From: Duganella sp. 1411
Lineage (GTDB): Bacteria > Pseudomonadota > Gammaproteobacteria > Burkholderiales > Burkholderiaceae_D
Direction: 5' to 3'
NCBI RefSeq assembly: GCF_017833525.1
Contig: NZ_JAFICD010000001.1
Coordinates: 2,480,001 to 2,544,000 of the forward strand
Length of the DNA stretch: 64,000 bases
The translations under genes were made by a program, and so were the position numbers. The notes under the pieces were generated by a model. The model saw nothing but the letters and a program-made list of their open reading frames with translations. It ran no database searches and was not told the DNA's origin. Shown here piece by piece: positions 41,655 through 49,101 of this stretch. The first letter of the stretch is position 1, and each line of letters begins with the position of its first letter.

Positions 41655-42428
41655 ATGCGCCAGACAGTTAAACAGGTGGCCAAGGCGGCGGGCATCAGCG
41701 TACGCGCGCTGCATCACTACGACGAGATCGGATTGCTGACGCCGGAGGTGGGCGCCAACGGCTATCGCTACTACGGCCAGCAGGAGCTGCTGCGCCTCCA
41801 GCGCATCCTGTTCTACCGCGAGCTGGGCGTGGCGCTGGCCGACATCCGCCGCATGCTCGACGATCCGGCCTTCAACACCCGCGCCGCGCTGGTCGAGCTG
41901 CGGCACAGGGTGGAGGCCGAGATCGACCGCCGCCGCGACCTGGCCAGGACCATCGACCGCACCCTGGCGCTGATCGACGCCGGCCAGCCACTGGACGCGC
42001 GGCGGATGTTCGACGGCGTCTCGCCGGAAAAACAGGCGGCGTGGGAGGCCGAGCTGATGGACCGTTACGGCGACCACGCCACCGATGCGATCCGCGGCGC
42101 GCGCGCGGCGCAGGCGGCGCTCTCCCCCGCCGCCATGCTCGACTTCAAGGCGGAGATCGACGCGATCCACGCGCGCTTCGTGGCGCTGATCGAGCGCGGA
42201 CTCGCGCCCGACACCGCCGAGGCGCAGGCGGCGACCGCGCGGCACCATGACTGGGTATGCCGCTCATGGCGTCCCGACGCGCAGGCCTACGCGGCGCTCG
42301 GCGCGCTCTACACCGACCACGCCGAATTCAGCGCCATGTACGACGCGCTGCATCCGCGATTGGCGCGCTTCCTGGCCGCGGCGATGGCCGTGTATGCGCA
42401 ACGCGTCCTCGCGGCGCCGGCGGCGTGA
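41655..42428 (+). CDS. MerR-family regulator with TipAS ligand-binding domain
   Basis: 257 residues from ATG 41655 (GGAGG site). N-terminal MerR helix-turn-helix and wing: VKQVAKAAGISVRALHHYDE, then IGLLTPEVGANGYRYYGQQE. A dimerisation coiled coil follows, then a TipAS-type C-terminal domain with AWEAELMDRYG, ARHHDWVCRSW and a LGALYTDHAEFSAMYDALHP segment. TipAS proteins bind antibiotics or small ligands and activate transcription. The stop overlaps the hydrolase gene start by four bases (GTGA), so the hydrolase is the likely co-expressed partner. Confidence 0.9.
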   Translation: MRQTVKQVAKAAGISVRALHHYDEIGLLTPEVGANGYRYYGQQELLRLQRILFYRELGVALADIRRMLDDPAFNTRAALVELRHRVEAEIDRRRDLARTIDRTLALIDAGQPLDARRMFDGVSPEKQAAWEAELMDRYGDHATDAIRGARAAQAALSPAAMLDFKAEIDAIHARFVALIERGLAPDTAEAQAATARHHDWVCRSWRPDAQAYAALGALYTDHAEFSAMYDALHPRLARFLAAAMAVYAQRVLAAPAA

Positions 42429-43435
42429 AGCGCCGCGCCTTGCTGGCAATTCCACTGATAGGAGCAATGACCATGTCGAACTTTAGCGCGGGCGCGGTGC
42501 CCGGCGAGCAGGACGCCGACGTCACCGTCGCCGGCGTGAAGATAGCGTGCCGATTCAGCCTGCCCGATGGCGATGCCGCAGGCGCGGTGCTGATCGTGCC
42601 CGGCTCGCTGTTCAGCGACGTCGACGGAAACTATCCTTCGATGAACATGCGCCCGCACGCGTACGCGGATCTGGCGAGGCAGTTGCGCGCGCGCGGCTTC
42701 GCGGTGCTGCGGATGGCAAAGATCGGTCCCGGCACAGGCTCGCAGACGATCAACGCGATGCTGGCGGCGTCGCATGTCGATTTCCAAACGCGGGTGGCGG
42801 TGGCCGCCGCCGGCCTGGCGCTGCTGCGCGGGCGGATCGGCGCGCGGCCGGTCATCGTCGCCGGCCATAGCGAGGGCGCGGTGGTGACGTCGCTGCTCGC
42901 CGGCGGCGCGACGGCGAAGACTATCGACGGCGTGGTGAGTTTATCCGGCCCGGCGACGCCGGTCTTCGACGTCATGCGGGAGCAGATCGCGGCGATGGCG
43001 CCCGACCTGACGGTGTTCGACCGCACGGTGGCGGCGATACGCGCCGGCGGCCCGCCACCAGCGGAGGCGGCGCGCGATCCGGCGACGGCGATGCTGGCGA
43101 CGATGCCAGCGATGGGTCATGCCTACTTGCGCAGCGTGGACCGGGTCGATCCGGTGGCGGCGCTGGCGAAGGTGCGGCAGCCGGTGTTGATCGTGCAGGG
43201 AGGACGGGACACGTCGGTGCCGGCGGAGCATGCCGACCTGCTGCGCGCGGGACGCGGCGGGCTGCCGACCGAGATGGCGGTGTTCCCGACGCTGAACCAC
43301 TTCTACAAGAACACGCCGCCGAACCTGCCGCCGATGCAATCGATGATGCTCGAAACCGAAAGCGACGCGGCGGTGGCGGACGCCATCGCCAGCTGGACCG
43401 ATCGATTAACCACGGATCCACGTAGGGCGGATTAG
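42425..43435 (+). CDS. Alpha/beta hydrolase, probably exported
   Basis: 336 residues if translated from GTG 42425, which overlaps the MerR stop and gives a signal-peptide-like start (VKRRALLAIPLIGAMTMSNF). An alternative ATG at 42473 has an AGGAG site and would give a cytoplasmic protein of 320 residues. Hydrolase features are the GSLFSDVDGNYPS segment, nucleophile S in VIVAGHSEGAVVTSL, acid D in LIVQGGRDTSVPAEH and the catalytic His in LNHFYKNTPP. It resembles acyl-esterase or dienelactone-hydrolase-like enzymes; the substrate is unknown. The last residues PRRAD and the TAG stop are encoded by a repeat element. Confidence 0.82.
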   Translation: MKRRALLAIPLIGAMTMSNFSAGAVPGEQDADVTVAGVKIACRFSLPDGDAAGAVLIVPGSLFSDVDGNYPSMNMRPHAYADLARQLRARGFAVLRMAKIGPGTGSQTINAMLAASHVDFQTRVAVAAAGLALLRGRIGARPVIVAGHSEGAVVTSLLAGGATAKTIDGVVSLSGPATPVFDVMREQIAAMAPDLTVFDRTVAAIRAGGPPPAEAARDPATAMLATMPAMGHAYLRSVDRVDPVAALAKVRQPVLIVQGGRDTSVPAEHADLLRAGRGGLPTEMAVFPTLNHFYKNTPPNLPPMQSMMLETESDAAVADAIASWTDRLTTDPRRAD

Positions 43436-43513
43436 CGCGCAGCGCGTAATCCGCCATGCATGCGCCGCCGACGGAGCTTGGCGGATTACGCGCCTTGCGC
43501 TAATCCGCCCTAC
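43422..43513. repeat. 92-bp double-hairpin repeat, copy D (full)
   Basis: GTAGGGCGGATTAG at 43422-43435 and its inverse CTAATCCGCCCTAC at 43500-43513. Each arm folds as GGCGGATTA/TAATCCGCC. It fills the gap between two convergent genes and contains the stop codons of both (TAG 43433-43435 on +, TAG 43510-43512 on -). Confidence 0.95.
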
Positions 43514-45417
43514 TTCCAATCCCCGCGCAGATCGAGGACCTGCTTCTGCAGCCCCTCCGGCGTCACGTCATGCGGCGGCACCGGCAGCCCCACCGCCAGC
43601 GCCAGCCGCGAACGCAAGCCGTTGCGGAAGGCGCGCTGGAACACGTTCTCGCCATTACGACTCAACAAATGCCCCCACAAGCCGCGCAGCGCCATCGGAA
43701 TCACCGGCACCTTGGACCGTTCGATGATCTTGGCGATGCCGCCCTTGAACTGGTTGATCTCGCCGTCATGCGTCAACCGCCCCTCGGGGAAGATACACAC
43801 CAGATCCCCCTCGTGCAGCGCCTGCGCGATATCGACATACGCCTTCTCCATCAGCCACGGGTCCTCCTTGGCCGGCGCGATCGGAATCGCACGCGCGGTG
43901 CGGAAGATCCAGCCGAGCAGCGGCAACTTGAAGATGCGGTGATCCATCACAAAACGGATCGGCCTCGGGCTGGCCGCGCCGATGACGATGGCGTCGACAT
44001 AGCTGACATGGTTGCACACCAAAACCGCCGCGCCTTCGGCCGGAATGCGATCGGCGTCGATGGTGCGCACGCGGTGCACCGTGTGGATCAGCATCCAGGC
44101 CAGGAAACGCATCAGGAACTCCGGCACCAGCGAGAAGATATACAGCGCCACGACCGCGTTGAGCAGCGCCGTCACCAGGAACAGCTGCGGTATCGTCAGG
44201 CCCTGCCCCAGCAGCACGATGGCCACGCCGGCCGCCGCCACCATGAACAGCGCGTTGAGGATGTTCATGCCGGCGATGGTGCGCGAGATGTGCGCCGGGT
44301 CGCAGCGCGTCTGGATCAGCGCGAACAACGGCACGATGAAGAAGCCGCCGAACATGCCGATCATCAGCACGTCGAACAGGATGCGCCAGGTGCCGGCGTG
44401 CGCCATCAACTCGAAGGCGCCCAGGTGCGGGCCGGCCACCAGCGCGCCGGCGCCGGCGGTGAAGGCGACGCTGGCGAAGTACAGGTCGACGCCGAACAGC
44501 GTCAGGCCGATGGAGCCGAAAGGCACCAGGCCGATTTCCACCTTGCCGCCGGACAGGCGCTCGCACAGCAGCGAGCCGCTGCCCACGCCCAGCGAAAACA
44601 CCGTCAACAACAGCACGAACACGCCGTGATCGCCGTGCAGGTAGTCCTTGGCATAGACCGGGAACTGCGCCAGCACCAGCGCGCCGTAAAACCAGAACCA
44701 CGAGTTACCTAGCATGGACTGGAACACGACGCGGTTCTTGCGAGAGAAATTCAGGTTGCGGAACGATTCGGCGATGAAGTTCCAGTTGATCTTCAGGTCC
44801 GGCGCGGGCGCCGGCGATACCGGAATGCGGTAGCTCGCCACCAGGCCAAGCAGGGCCACGCCGATGGTGGCGCAGGCCTCGAACAGGATGCCGTTGGGGC
44901 GCTGCACGATCAGCACCGCGCCCAGTATCTCGCCGAGCAAAATGCCGACGAAGGTGCCCATCTCGGTGACGCCGTTGCCGCCGATGAGCTCCTCGGGCTT
45001 GAGCTGCTGCGGCAGATACGCGTATTTGACGGGGCCGAACAAGGTCGAGTGCACGCCCATGCCGACCACCGCCACGATCAGCAGCCACAGATTGTGCGTG
45101 ACCCAGCCCAGGCCCGCGATCGACATGATCGCCACCTCCAGCCACTTGACGAAGCGCGTCAGGCCGGCCTTTTCGAACTTGTCTGCCACCTGCCCGGCGG
45201 TGGCAGAGAACACCACGTAGGGCAGGATGAACAGGCCGGGAATCAGGTTGGTGATCAGCGACGGCGACAGCGTGGTCCAGCTGAGCGCATCGAAAGTGAG
45301 GATGACCACCAGCGCGGTCTTGAACAGATTGTCGTTGAACGCGCCGAGGAACTGGGTCCAGAAAAACGGCGCGAAGCGGCGTTGCGTCAACAGGGAAAAC
45401 TGATTGGGCTGGCTCAT
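43510..45417 (-). CDS. MFS transporter / 1-acyl-glycerophosphate acyltransferase fusion (LplT-PlsC)
   Basis: 635 residues from ATG 45417. Residues about 1-420 form a 12-segment major-facilitator domain of the LplT (lysophospholipid flippase) type: FWTQFLGAFNDNLFKTALVV, FGPVKYAYLPQQLKPEELIGGNG. Residues about 430-635 are a PlsC acyltransferase with the HX4D motif in CNHVSYVDAIVIG and FPEGRLTHDG. The combination would flip lysophospholipids inward and re-acylate them, repairing membranes. In the enterobacterial LplT-Aas system the acyltransferase carries an added AMP-ligase domain, absent here, so acyl-ACP or acyl-CoA must come from elsewhere. The stop codon is supplied by repeat copy D. Confidence 0.9.
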   Translation of the reverse strand: MSQPNQFSLLTQRRFAPFFWTQFLGAFNDNLFKTALVVILTFDALSWTTLSPSLITNLIPGLFILPYVVFSATAGQVADKFEKAGLTRFVKWLEVAIMSIAGLGWVTHNLWLLIVAVVGMGVHSTLFGPVKYAYLPQQLKPEELIGGNGVTEMGTFVGILLGEILGAVLIVQRPNGILFEACATIGVALLGLVASYRIPVSPAPAPDLKINWNFIAESFRNLNFSRKNRVVFQSMLGNSWFWFYGALVLAQFPVYAKDYLHGDHGVFVLLLTVFSLGVGSGSLLCERLSGGKVEIGLVPFGSIGLTLFGVDLYFASVAFTAGAGALVAGPHLGAFELMAHAGTWRILFDVLMIGMFGGFFIVPLFALIQTRCDPAHISRTIAGMNILNALFMVAAAGVAIVLLGQGLTIPQLFLVTALLNAVVALYIFSLVPEFLMRFLAWMLIHTVHRVRTIDADRIPAEGAAVLVCNHVSYVDAIVIGAASPRPIRFVMDHRIFKLPLLGWIFRTARAIPIAPAKEDPWLMEKAYVDIAQALHEGDLVCIFPEGRLTHDGEINQFKGGIAKIIERSKVPVIPMALRGLWGHLLSRNGENVFQRAFRNGLRSRLALAVGLPVPPHDVTPEGLQKQVLDLRGDWK

Positions 45418-45531
45418 ATCGTTCGAATCCGTGCTGTGTGGAAATTCCGGAAGATTGAGCGGATTATAACCGCACGCCGACGCTGCCCGGCACGCCATAT
45501 TAGAAGTGACCGGTGAGCCAGATCAAAGGGT

Positions 45532-45801
45532 TCATCCGGCGATACTTAGCAATCCGGCCGCCTTCGACAGGTGCAGCGCCGCGTAGCCGAGCAGGGTCGC
45601 CCCGCCCATCCACAGCCAGGCGCGCAGGCCGCTGCGGGCGACGAAGGCGAGCGACATCGCGCCCACCCAGACCGGGAAGAACATCAGCAGCCATGGCAGC
45701 GTGGTGCGCGGCTGGTCGTGGCTGAGCAGCGCGCAGATGCCGATCACGATCACCGCCAGCGGCAATCCGAGAAGGACGGCGGCCGTCGACTTACCCCACA
45801 T
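45532..45801 (-). CDS. Small iron-regulated membrane protein (DUF3649-like)
   Basis: 89 residues with three hydrophobic segments: AAVLLGLPLAVIVIGICALL, LPWLLMFFPVWVGAMSLAFV and a C-terminal MGGATLLGYAALHL. The middle part 'AMSLAFVARSGLRAWL' resembles DUF3649 proteins found in siderophore/iron-uptake clusters. The start ATG 45801 overlaps the preceding gene by 11 bases, so the two are coupled and share the Fur box upstream. A role in iron transport is inferred from the Fur box and pairing, not from known chemistry. Confidence 0.6.
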   Translation of the reverse strand: MWGKSTAAVLLGLPLAVIVIGICALLSHDQPRTTLPWLLMFFPVWVGAMSLAFVARSGLRAWLWMGGATLLGYAALHLSKAAGLLSIAG

Positions 45802-46108
45802 GGCGCGCCTCCGGCCTGGCCGGCGCTTGCGGTCCCGGGCGGCGCAGCCAGGCGTCCGCGTAAGGCAGCGCGACGAGCGCCGTCATGAACCCGGACAGCG
45901 CCACGCACACGCCGCACCAGACGCCGTAGTCCTGCACCGCCGCCGCGACGGCGCCGGTGGCCAGTGGCGCCGCCAGCCAGCGCAGAAAATGACGGCGCGC
46001 CAGCGCGGCCGGCCACAAGGCCTGATGCGGCGAGGCCAGATATAAACACAGGGCGGCCGATGCCGCGACGACGATGCTGATCCAGTTCACAGCGTCCCTC
46101 CAAGCCAT
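45791..46108 (-). CDS. Small iron-regulated membrane protein (DUF3325-like)
   Basis: 105 residues from ATG 46108; a TTG at 46117 is an alternative. Three hydrophobic segments: DAVNWISIVVAASAALCLYL, WLAAPLATGAVAAAVQDYGV and CGVCVALSGFMTALVALPYA. The 'LYLASPHQ' stretch recalls DUF3325-type iron-uptake membrane proteins. A Fur box lies 15 bp upstream of the start. Paired with the overlapping gene 45532-45801. Family assignment is tentative. Confidence 0.6.
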   Translation of the reverse strand: MAWRDAVNWISIVVAASAALCLYLASPHQALWPAALARRHFLRWLAAPLATGAVAAAVQDYGVWCGVCVALSGFMTALVALPYADAWLRRPGPQAPARPEARHVG

Positions 46109-46122
46109 AAACCTCAATACTA

Positions 46123-46141
46123 AATGAGAATGATTTTCATT
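46123..46141. promoter_or_regulatory. Fur box
   Basis: AATGAGAATGATTTTCATT, a 19-bp palindrome with one mismatched pair, close to the Fur consensus GATAATGATAATCATTATC. It lies directly before the two small membrane-protein genes (-). The methyltransferase gene ends at 46153 on the other side, so its target is the small pair. Confidence 0.9.
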
Positions 46142-46152
46142 CCAATATAAAT

Positions 46153-46887
46153 TTATTGAGCTGGCATAGGCTTGACACCCACCAGATTAATCAGCGTCTC
46201 CTCGCGCACCGCCTTGGGTTTGATGCGCAGGGCCGTCTCCAGTATCCCCAGGTCCTCGCGGCTCCACCAAAGGAACGGGTACGACACCGCGCTATCGGGC
46301 ACCGAGAAGCCGGCCGCGCGCACCATCGCCAGATACTCCGGCGCCGTCTTCTGCACATCCATCGGATGGCGGAACAGCAGGCGGATGATCCACGAATGGA
46401 TATAGCGCCTGGTCGACTCGGCGAACAGCAGCACCCCGCCCGGCTTGAGCACGCGGAAGAACTCCTGGATCGCCCGCTCCTGGTCGATCAGGTGATGGAA
46501 GGTCTGATGACAAAACAGCAGATCGACCGAATTGTCCTCCAGCTTGATGTTGGAACTGGAGCAGCAAATGAAGTCGGCCGCGATATTGAGCGCCGCCACC
46601 TCCTTCGCCGACTCCCGCAGCATCTCCGGATCGATGTCCATGCCGATCAGGCGCTTGGGCGCGAAGCGCTGGTGCAGCTTGCCCAGCGAACGCCCGAAGC
46701 CGCAGCCGACATCGGCCACCACGTCGTAGCCGCGCCGGTCGGCCGGCATCATGCGCTGCAGGTCCACCAGCGCGCGCTCGAGCACATGGACGGTCCACGT
46801 CTCGGTGCGCAGGAACCACTTGCCGAAGGCCGTCTCCGGCACATGGGGATCGCCGGAAGGCTGCGTTAAATCGAAATTGGCGCTCAT
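46153..46887 (-). CDS. Class I SAM-dependent methyltransferase
   Basis: 244 residues. Rossmann-type methyltransferase: motif I VVADVGCGFGRSLGKL (56-71), acidic loop MDIDPEML, DFICCSSSNIKLEDNSVDLLF and a post-motif CHQTFHHLIDQERAIQEFFRVLKPGG. This is the UbiE/Methyltransf_11 arrangement. The substrate is not apparent. It is divergent from a polysaccharide deacetylase. APE clusters usually include a methyltransferase, and none is seen inside the operon in this window. A link with the APE operon starting 2 kb away is possible but unsupported. Confidence 0.85.
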   Translation of the reverse strand: MSANFDLTQPSGDPHVPETAFGKWFLRTETWTVHVLERALVDLQRMMPADRRGYDVVADVGCGFGRSLGKLHQRFAPKRLIGMDIDPEMLRESAKEVAALNIAADFICCSSSNIKLEDNSVDLLFCHQTFHHLIDQERAIQEFFRVLKPGGVLLFAESTRRYIHSWIIRLLFRHPMDVQKTAPEYLAMVRAAGFSVPDSAVSYPFLWWSREDLGILETALRIKPKAVREETLINLVGVKPMPAQ

Positions 46888-46982
46888 AAGATCATCATCT
46901 ACATTTGGTTTATAAAATTCCGGGTGCGCGAAATTCGCGCTAATTCACGTACAATAACCATCCCTTGTCGTCTGTTGAGCCC

Positions 46983-47861
46983 GTGTTAGTCCTTCGTCAT
47001 CATCTGCTGCTTGCAACGTTGTCATTGCTGCTCTCGAACGCCGCCGCCGGGCAGGATGCGCCCGCGCCCGCGCGGAATGCGGCACCGGCGCCGGTGCGGT
47101 TTTTGCTGACCTTCGACGACGGTCCCGCCGCCGCCGACAGCGACAATCCCACCGTGCATATCCTCGAGACGCTGGCCCGCAATCCGCTGCAGGACAACAT
47201 CAAGGCCGTGTTCTTCACCCAGACTCGCGCCTGGCACGGCGGCGGCACCGAGACCGGCCGCGCGCTGATCAAGCGCGAACACGACGAAGGCCACATCGTC
47301 GCGCTGCACAGCGCCACCTTGTTCCACTCGAACCACCGCTTCATGAGCAAGAAGACGCTGGACGAATCGATGCAAAAAGGCGTCGACGATCTGGTCGGCG
47401 TCACCGGCGTCGCCCCCAAGCTGGTGCGCCCGCCGTTCTGGGCCTACGACGCCGAGACGCTGGAATCGTATCGCCAGCACGGCATGCGCATGCTGCTCAC
47501 CGACCTCAATGCCAACGACGGCAAAATCTACGGCATCAACTTCAGCTGGCACAAACGATCAAACATGCTGACCCACCTGGCCGAGACGCGCAAGCGCTGG
47601 GCGGCCGGCGCCATGCCGGTGGTCGACGGCAGCACGCCGGTCGTCGTCACCTTCCACGACGTCAACACCTACACCTCGCGCCACATCCAGGAGTACATGG
47701 ACATCCTGATCGACGTCGCGCGCGAGCTCGATGTGCCGCTGGCGGCCAAGCCGTTCTACGACGACCGCGATGAACTGGAACGCGCCGCGCTGGCCAGCAC
47801 CGTCACCAGCGCCGACGCCAAGCCGCAACTGCCAGGCCTGTGGAACTGGCTGTGGCAGTGA
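46983..47861 (+). CDS. Polysaccharide deacetylase family protein, secreted
   Basis: 292 residues from GTG 46983, giving a signal peptide (VLVLRHHLLLATLSLLLSNAAAG). A TTG at 46965 is also open. NodB-like domain: motif 1 FLLTFDDGP (catalytic and metal Asp), the metal His pair in VALHSATLFHSNH, motif 3 LVRPPFWAYD and the C-terminal VVVTFHDVN. Such enzymes remove acetyl groups from cell-wall or exopolysaccharide sugars in the periplasm. Spacing between motifs is longer than in short NodB proteins. It is followed by repeat copy E. Confidence 0.88.
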   Translation: MLVLRHHLLLATLSLLLSNAAAGQDAPAPARNAAPAPVRFLLTFDDGPAAADSDNPTVHILETLARNPLQDNIKAVFFTQTRAWHGGGTETGRALIKREHDEGHIVALHSATLFHSNHRFMSKKTLDESMQKGVDDLVGVTGVAPKLVRPPFWAYDAETLESYRQHGMRMLLTDLNANDGKIYGINFSWHKRSNMLTHLAETRKRWAAGAMPVVDGSTPVVVTFHDVNTYTSRHIQEYMDILIDVARELDVPLAAKPFYDDRDELERAALASTVTSADAKPQLPGLWNWLWQ

Positions 47862-47905
47862 TCCAGCTGTGGCGACGACCCGGCTCTGGAAATAATCTGA
47901 ATCAC

Positions 47906-47997
47906 GTAGGGCGGATTAGCGAAGCGTAATCCGCCACGCATGCGCCGTCGGCGGCTCAAACATGGCGGATTACGGCGTTCCGCCTAATCCGCCCTAC
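47906..47997. repeat. 92-bp double-hairpin repeat, copy E (full)
   Basis: GTAGGGCGGATTAG at 47906 to its inverse ending at 47997. It lies in the 3'-3' gap between the deacetylase (+) and the last gene of the APE operon (-), where it may also act as a transcript end. Confidence 0.95.
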
Positions 47998-48020
47998 GTG
48001 TTTCAGATTCAAATACCGTT

Positions 48021-48632
48021 TCAGGCCAGGCTGACGACTTCTATCCTCGGCCCCTGGTCCAGCGGCTGCCCGCTGCACACCACCACCGACAACTCCCCGT
48101 GCGGCACGGCGACGCAATGCCCGCCAACACCCTCGCCCAGCTTGAAGCGCGCCTCCTTCTCGCTCCACATCCTATAAAACCCGTCGACACGGCGCGCCTC
48201 CGGCAAGCCCTGCCAGCGCGAAATCTCCGGCGCATCGAACACCTGCGCGGCCAGCGCCGCCAGATCACGCCCGGCATCGAGCATCTCGATATCCAACCCC
48301 AGCGCCGTCTGCGCGCTCACCACGCAAGCAACCCACCGGCCGCTATGCGCGATGCTAAACCCCGGCATGCCACCCTTGACAACGGGCGACACCAGCAACG
48401 GCGCCTTGCCGACCTGCTCCTCCAGCTGAATCTCCCGCGGCGCCACGTTCAGCAAGCGCCCCAACGCCATGCGCAGCAAAACCCGGCCCACGACAAACTG
48501 GCGCAGCCGCTGCGCGCGGACAAAGCGCTGATAGCGCGCCAATTCGCCGGCGGACAGCCAATCGCGGAAGCGCAGCAAATCGGCATCCGTCACCGCGTCC
48601 GCGTCGACCATCCACAACGTAGCGTCAGTCAT
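48021..48632 (-). CDS. 4'-phosphopantetheinyl transferase of the APE operon
   Basis: 203 residues. Sfp-type motifs: SIAHSGRWVACVVS, the magnesium-binding GLDIEMLD (D114, E116), and MWSEKEARFKLGEG (E158, K159, K164). It converts apo acyl carrier proteins to the holo form by adding phosphopantetheine from CoA. It is the last gene of the operon whose two ACP genes lie at its visible upstream end, so it is very likely dedicated to them. 12 bp after the preceding gene. Confidence 0.92.
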   Translation of the reverse strand: MTDATLWMVDADAVTDADLLRFRDWLSAGELARYQRFVRAQRLRQFVVGRVLLRMALGRLLNVAPREIQLEEQVGKAPLLVSPVVKGGMPGFSIAHSGRWVACVVSAQTALGLDIEMLDAGRDLAALAAQVFDAPEISRWQGLPEARRVDGFYRMWSEKEARFKLGEGVGGHCVAVPHGELSVVVCSGQPLDQGPRIEVVSLA

Positions 48633-48644
48633 GTAAGCCGGAGA

Positions 48645-49091
48645 TCACTTGGCCAGTTTGACGAAATCGCCCTTCAGCGCGACGCCGGCCATGATGGCGC
48701 CGTCGGCGCACTCGAACTCCGTCTGGCTGGCGAATTCCTGATCCTTGAAATTACTGACGATATTGACCACCGCGTCCGCGCCGACTTCCGTGGCGCGCTT
48801 CTGCAGGGCCAGCATGGCGGACAGGAACACCCAGTTGCAGGCTTTTTCGGAGGACTTGCCAAAGCCGTTGGTGCGCTGGCTGGTCTTGTCCGAGGTGATC
48901 TTGCTTGCCACTTTAGGCGTCGGCTGGTCGGCGAAATAGAACTTCACCGTATCGCCCAGACGCTGCTGGGCGTCGTTGGCTGCCATGGCGCCGGCGATAG
49001 GGAACTTGATCATCTTGTCTTCGGCCGAAGCCGGGAACGAGGCGGTGAGCGAAACAGCCAGCAAGGCGGCGACAGCAATCGTTTTTTTCAT
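48645..49091 (-). CDS. Small secreted APE-associated protein (YbjQ-like fold region)
   Basis: 148 residues. Signal peptide MKKTIAVAALLAVSLTASFPASAED. The mature part ends with TEVGADAVVNIVSNFKDQEF and a Cys-containing segment, reminiscent of YbjQ-type heavy-metal-binding-like folds. Homologues in APE clusters are often labelled 'excinuclease' in databases, but nothing here resembles UvrA; that name should not be used. Role unknown; periplasmic. Start ATG 49091 with AGGAAAA; 10 bp after the synthase gene. Confidence 0.75.
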   Translation of the reverse strand: MKKTIAVAALLAVSLTASFPASAEDKMIKFPIAGAMAANDAQQRLGDTVKFYFADQPTPKVASKITSDKTSQRTNGFGKSSEKACNWVFLSAMLALQKRATEVGADAVVNIVSNFKDQEFASQTEFECADGAIMAGVALKGDFVKLAK

Positions 49092-49101
49092 GGTTGTTTT
49101 C

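Noticed and set aside
48645..49091. Naming this small protein an excinuclease subunit
   Set aside because: It is a 148-residue protein with a signal peptide and without any ATPase or UvrA motif; the name is a known propagated label in APE clusters.
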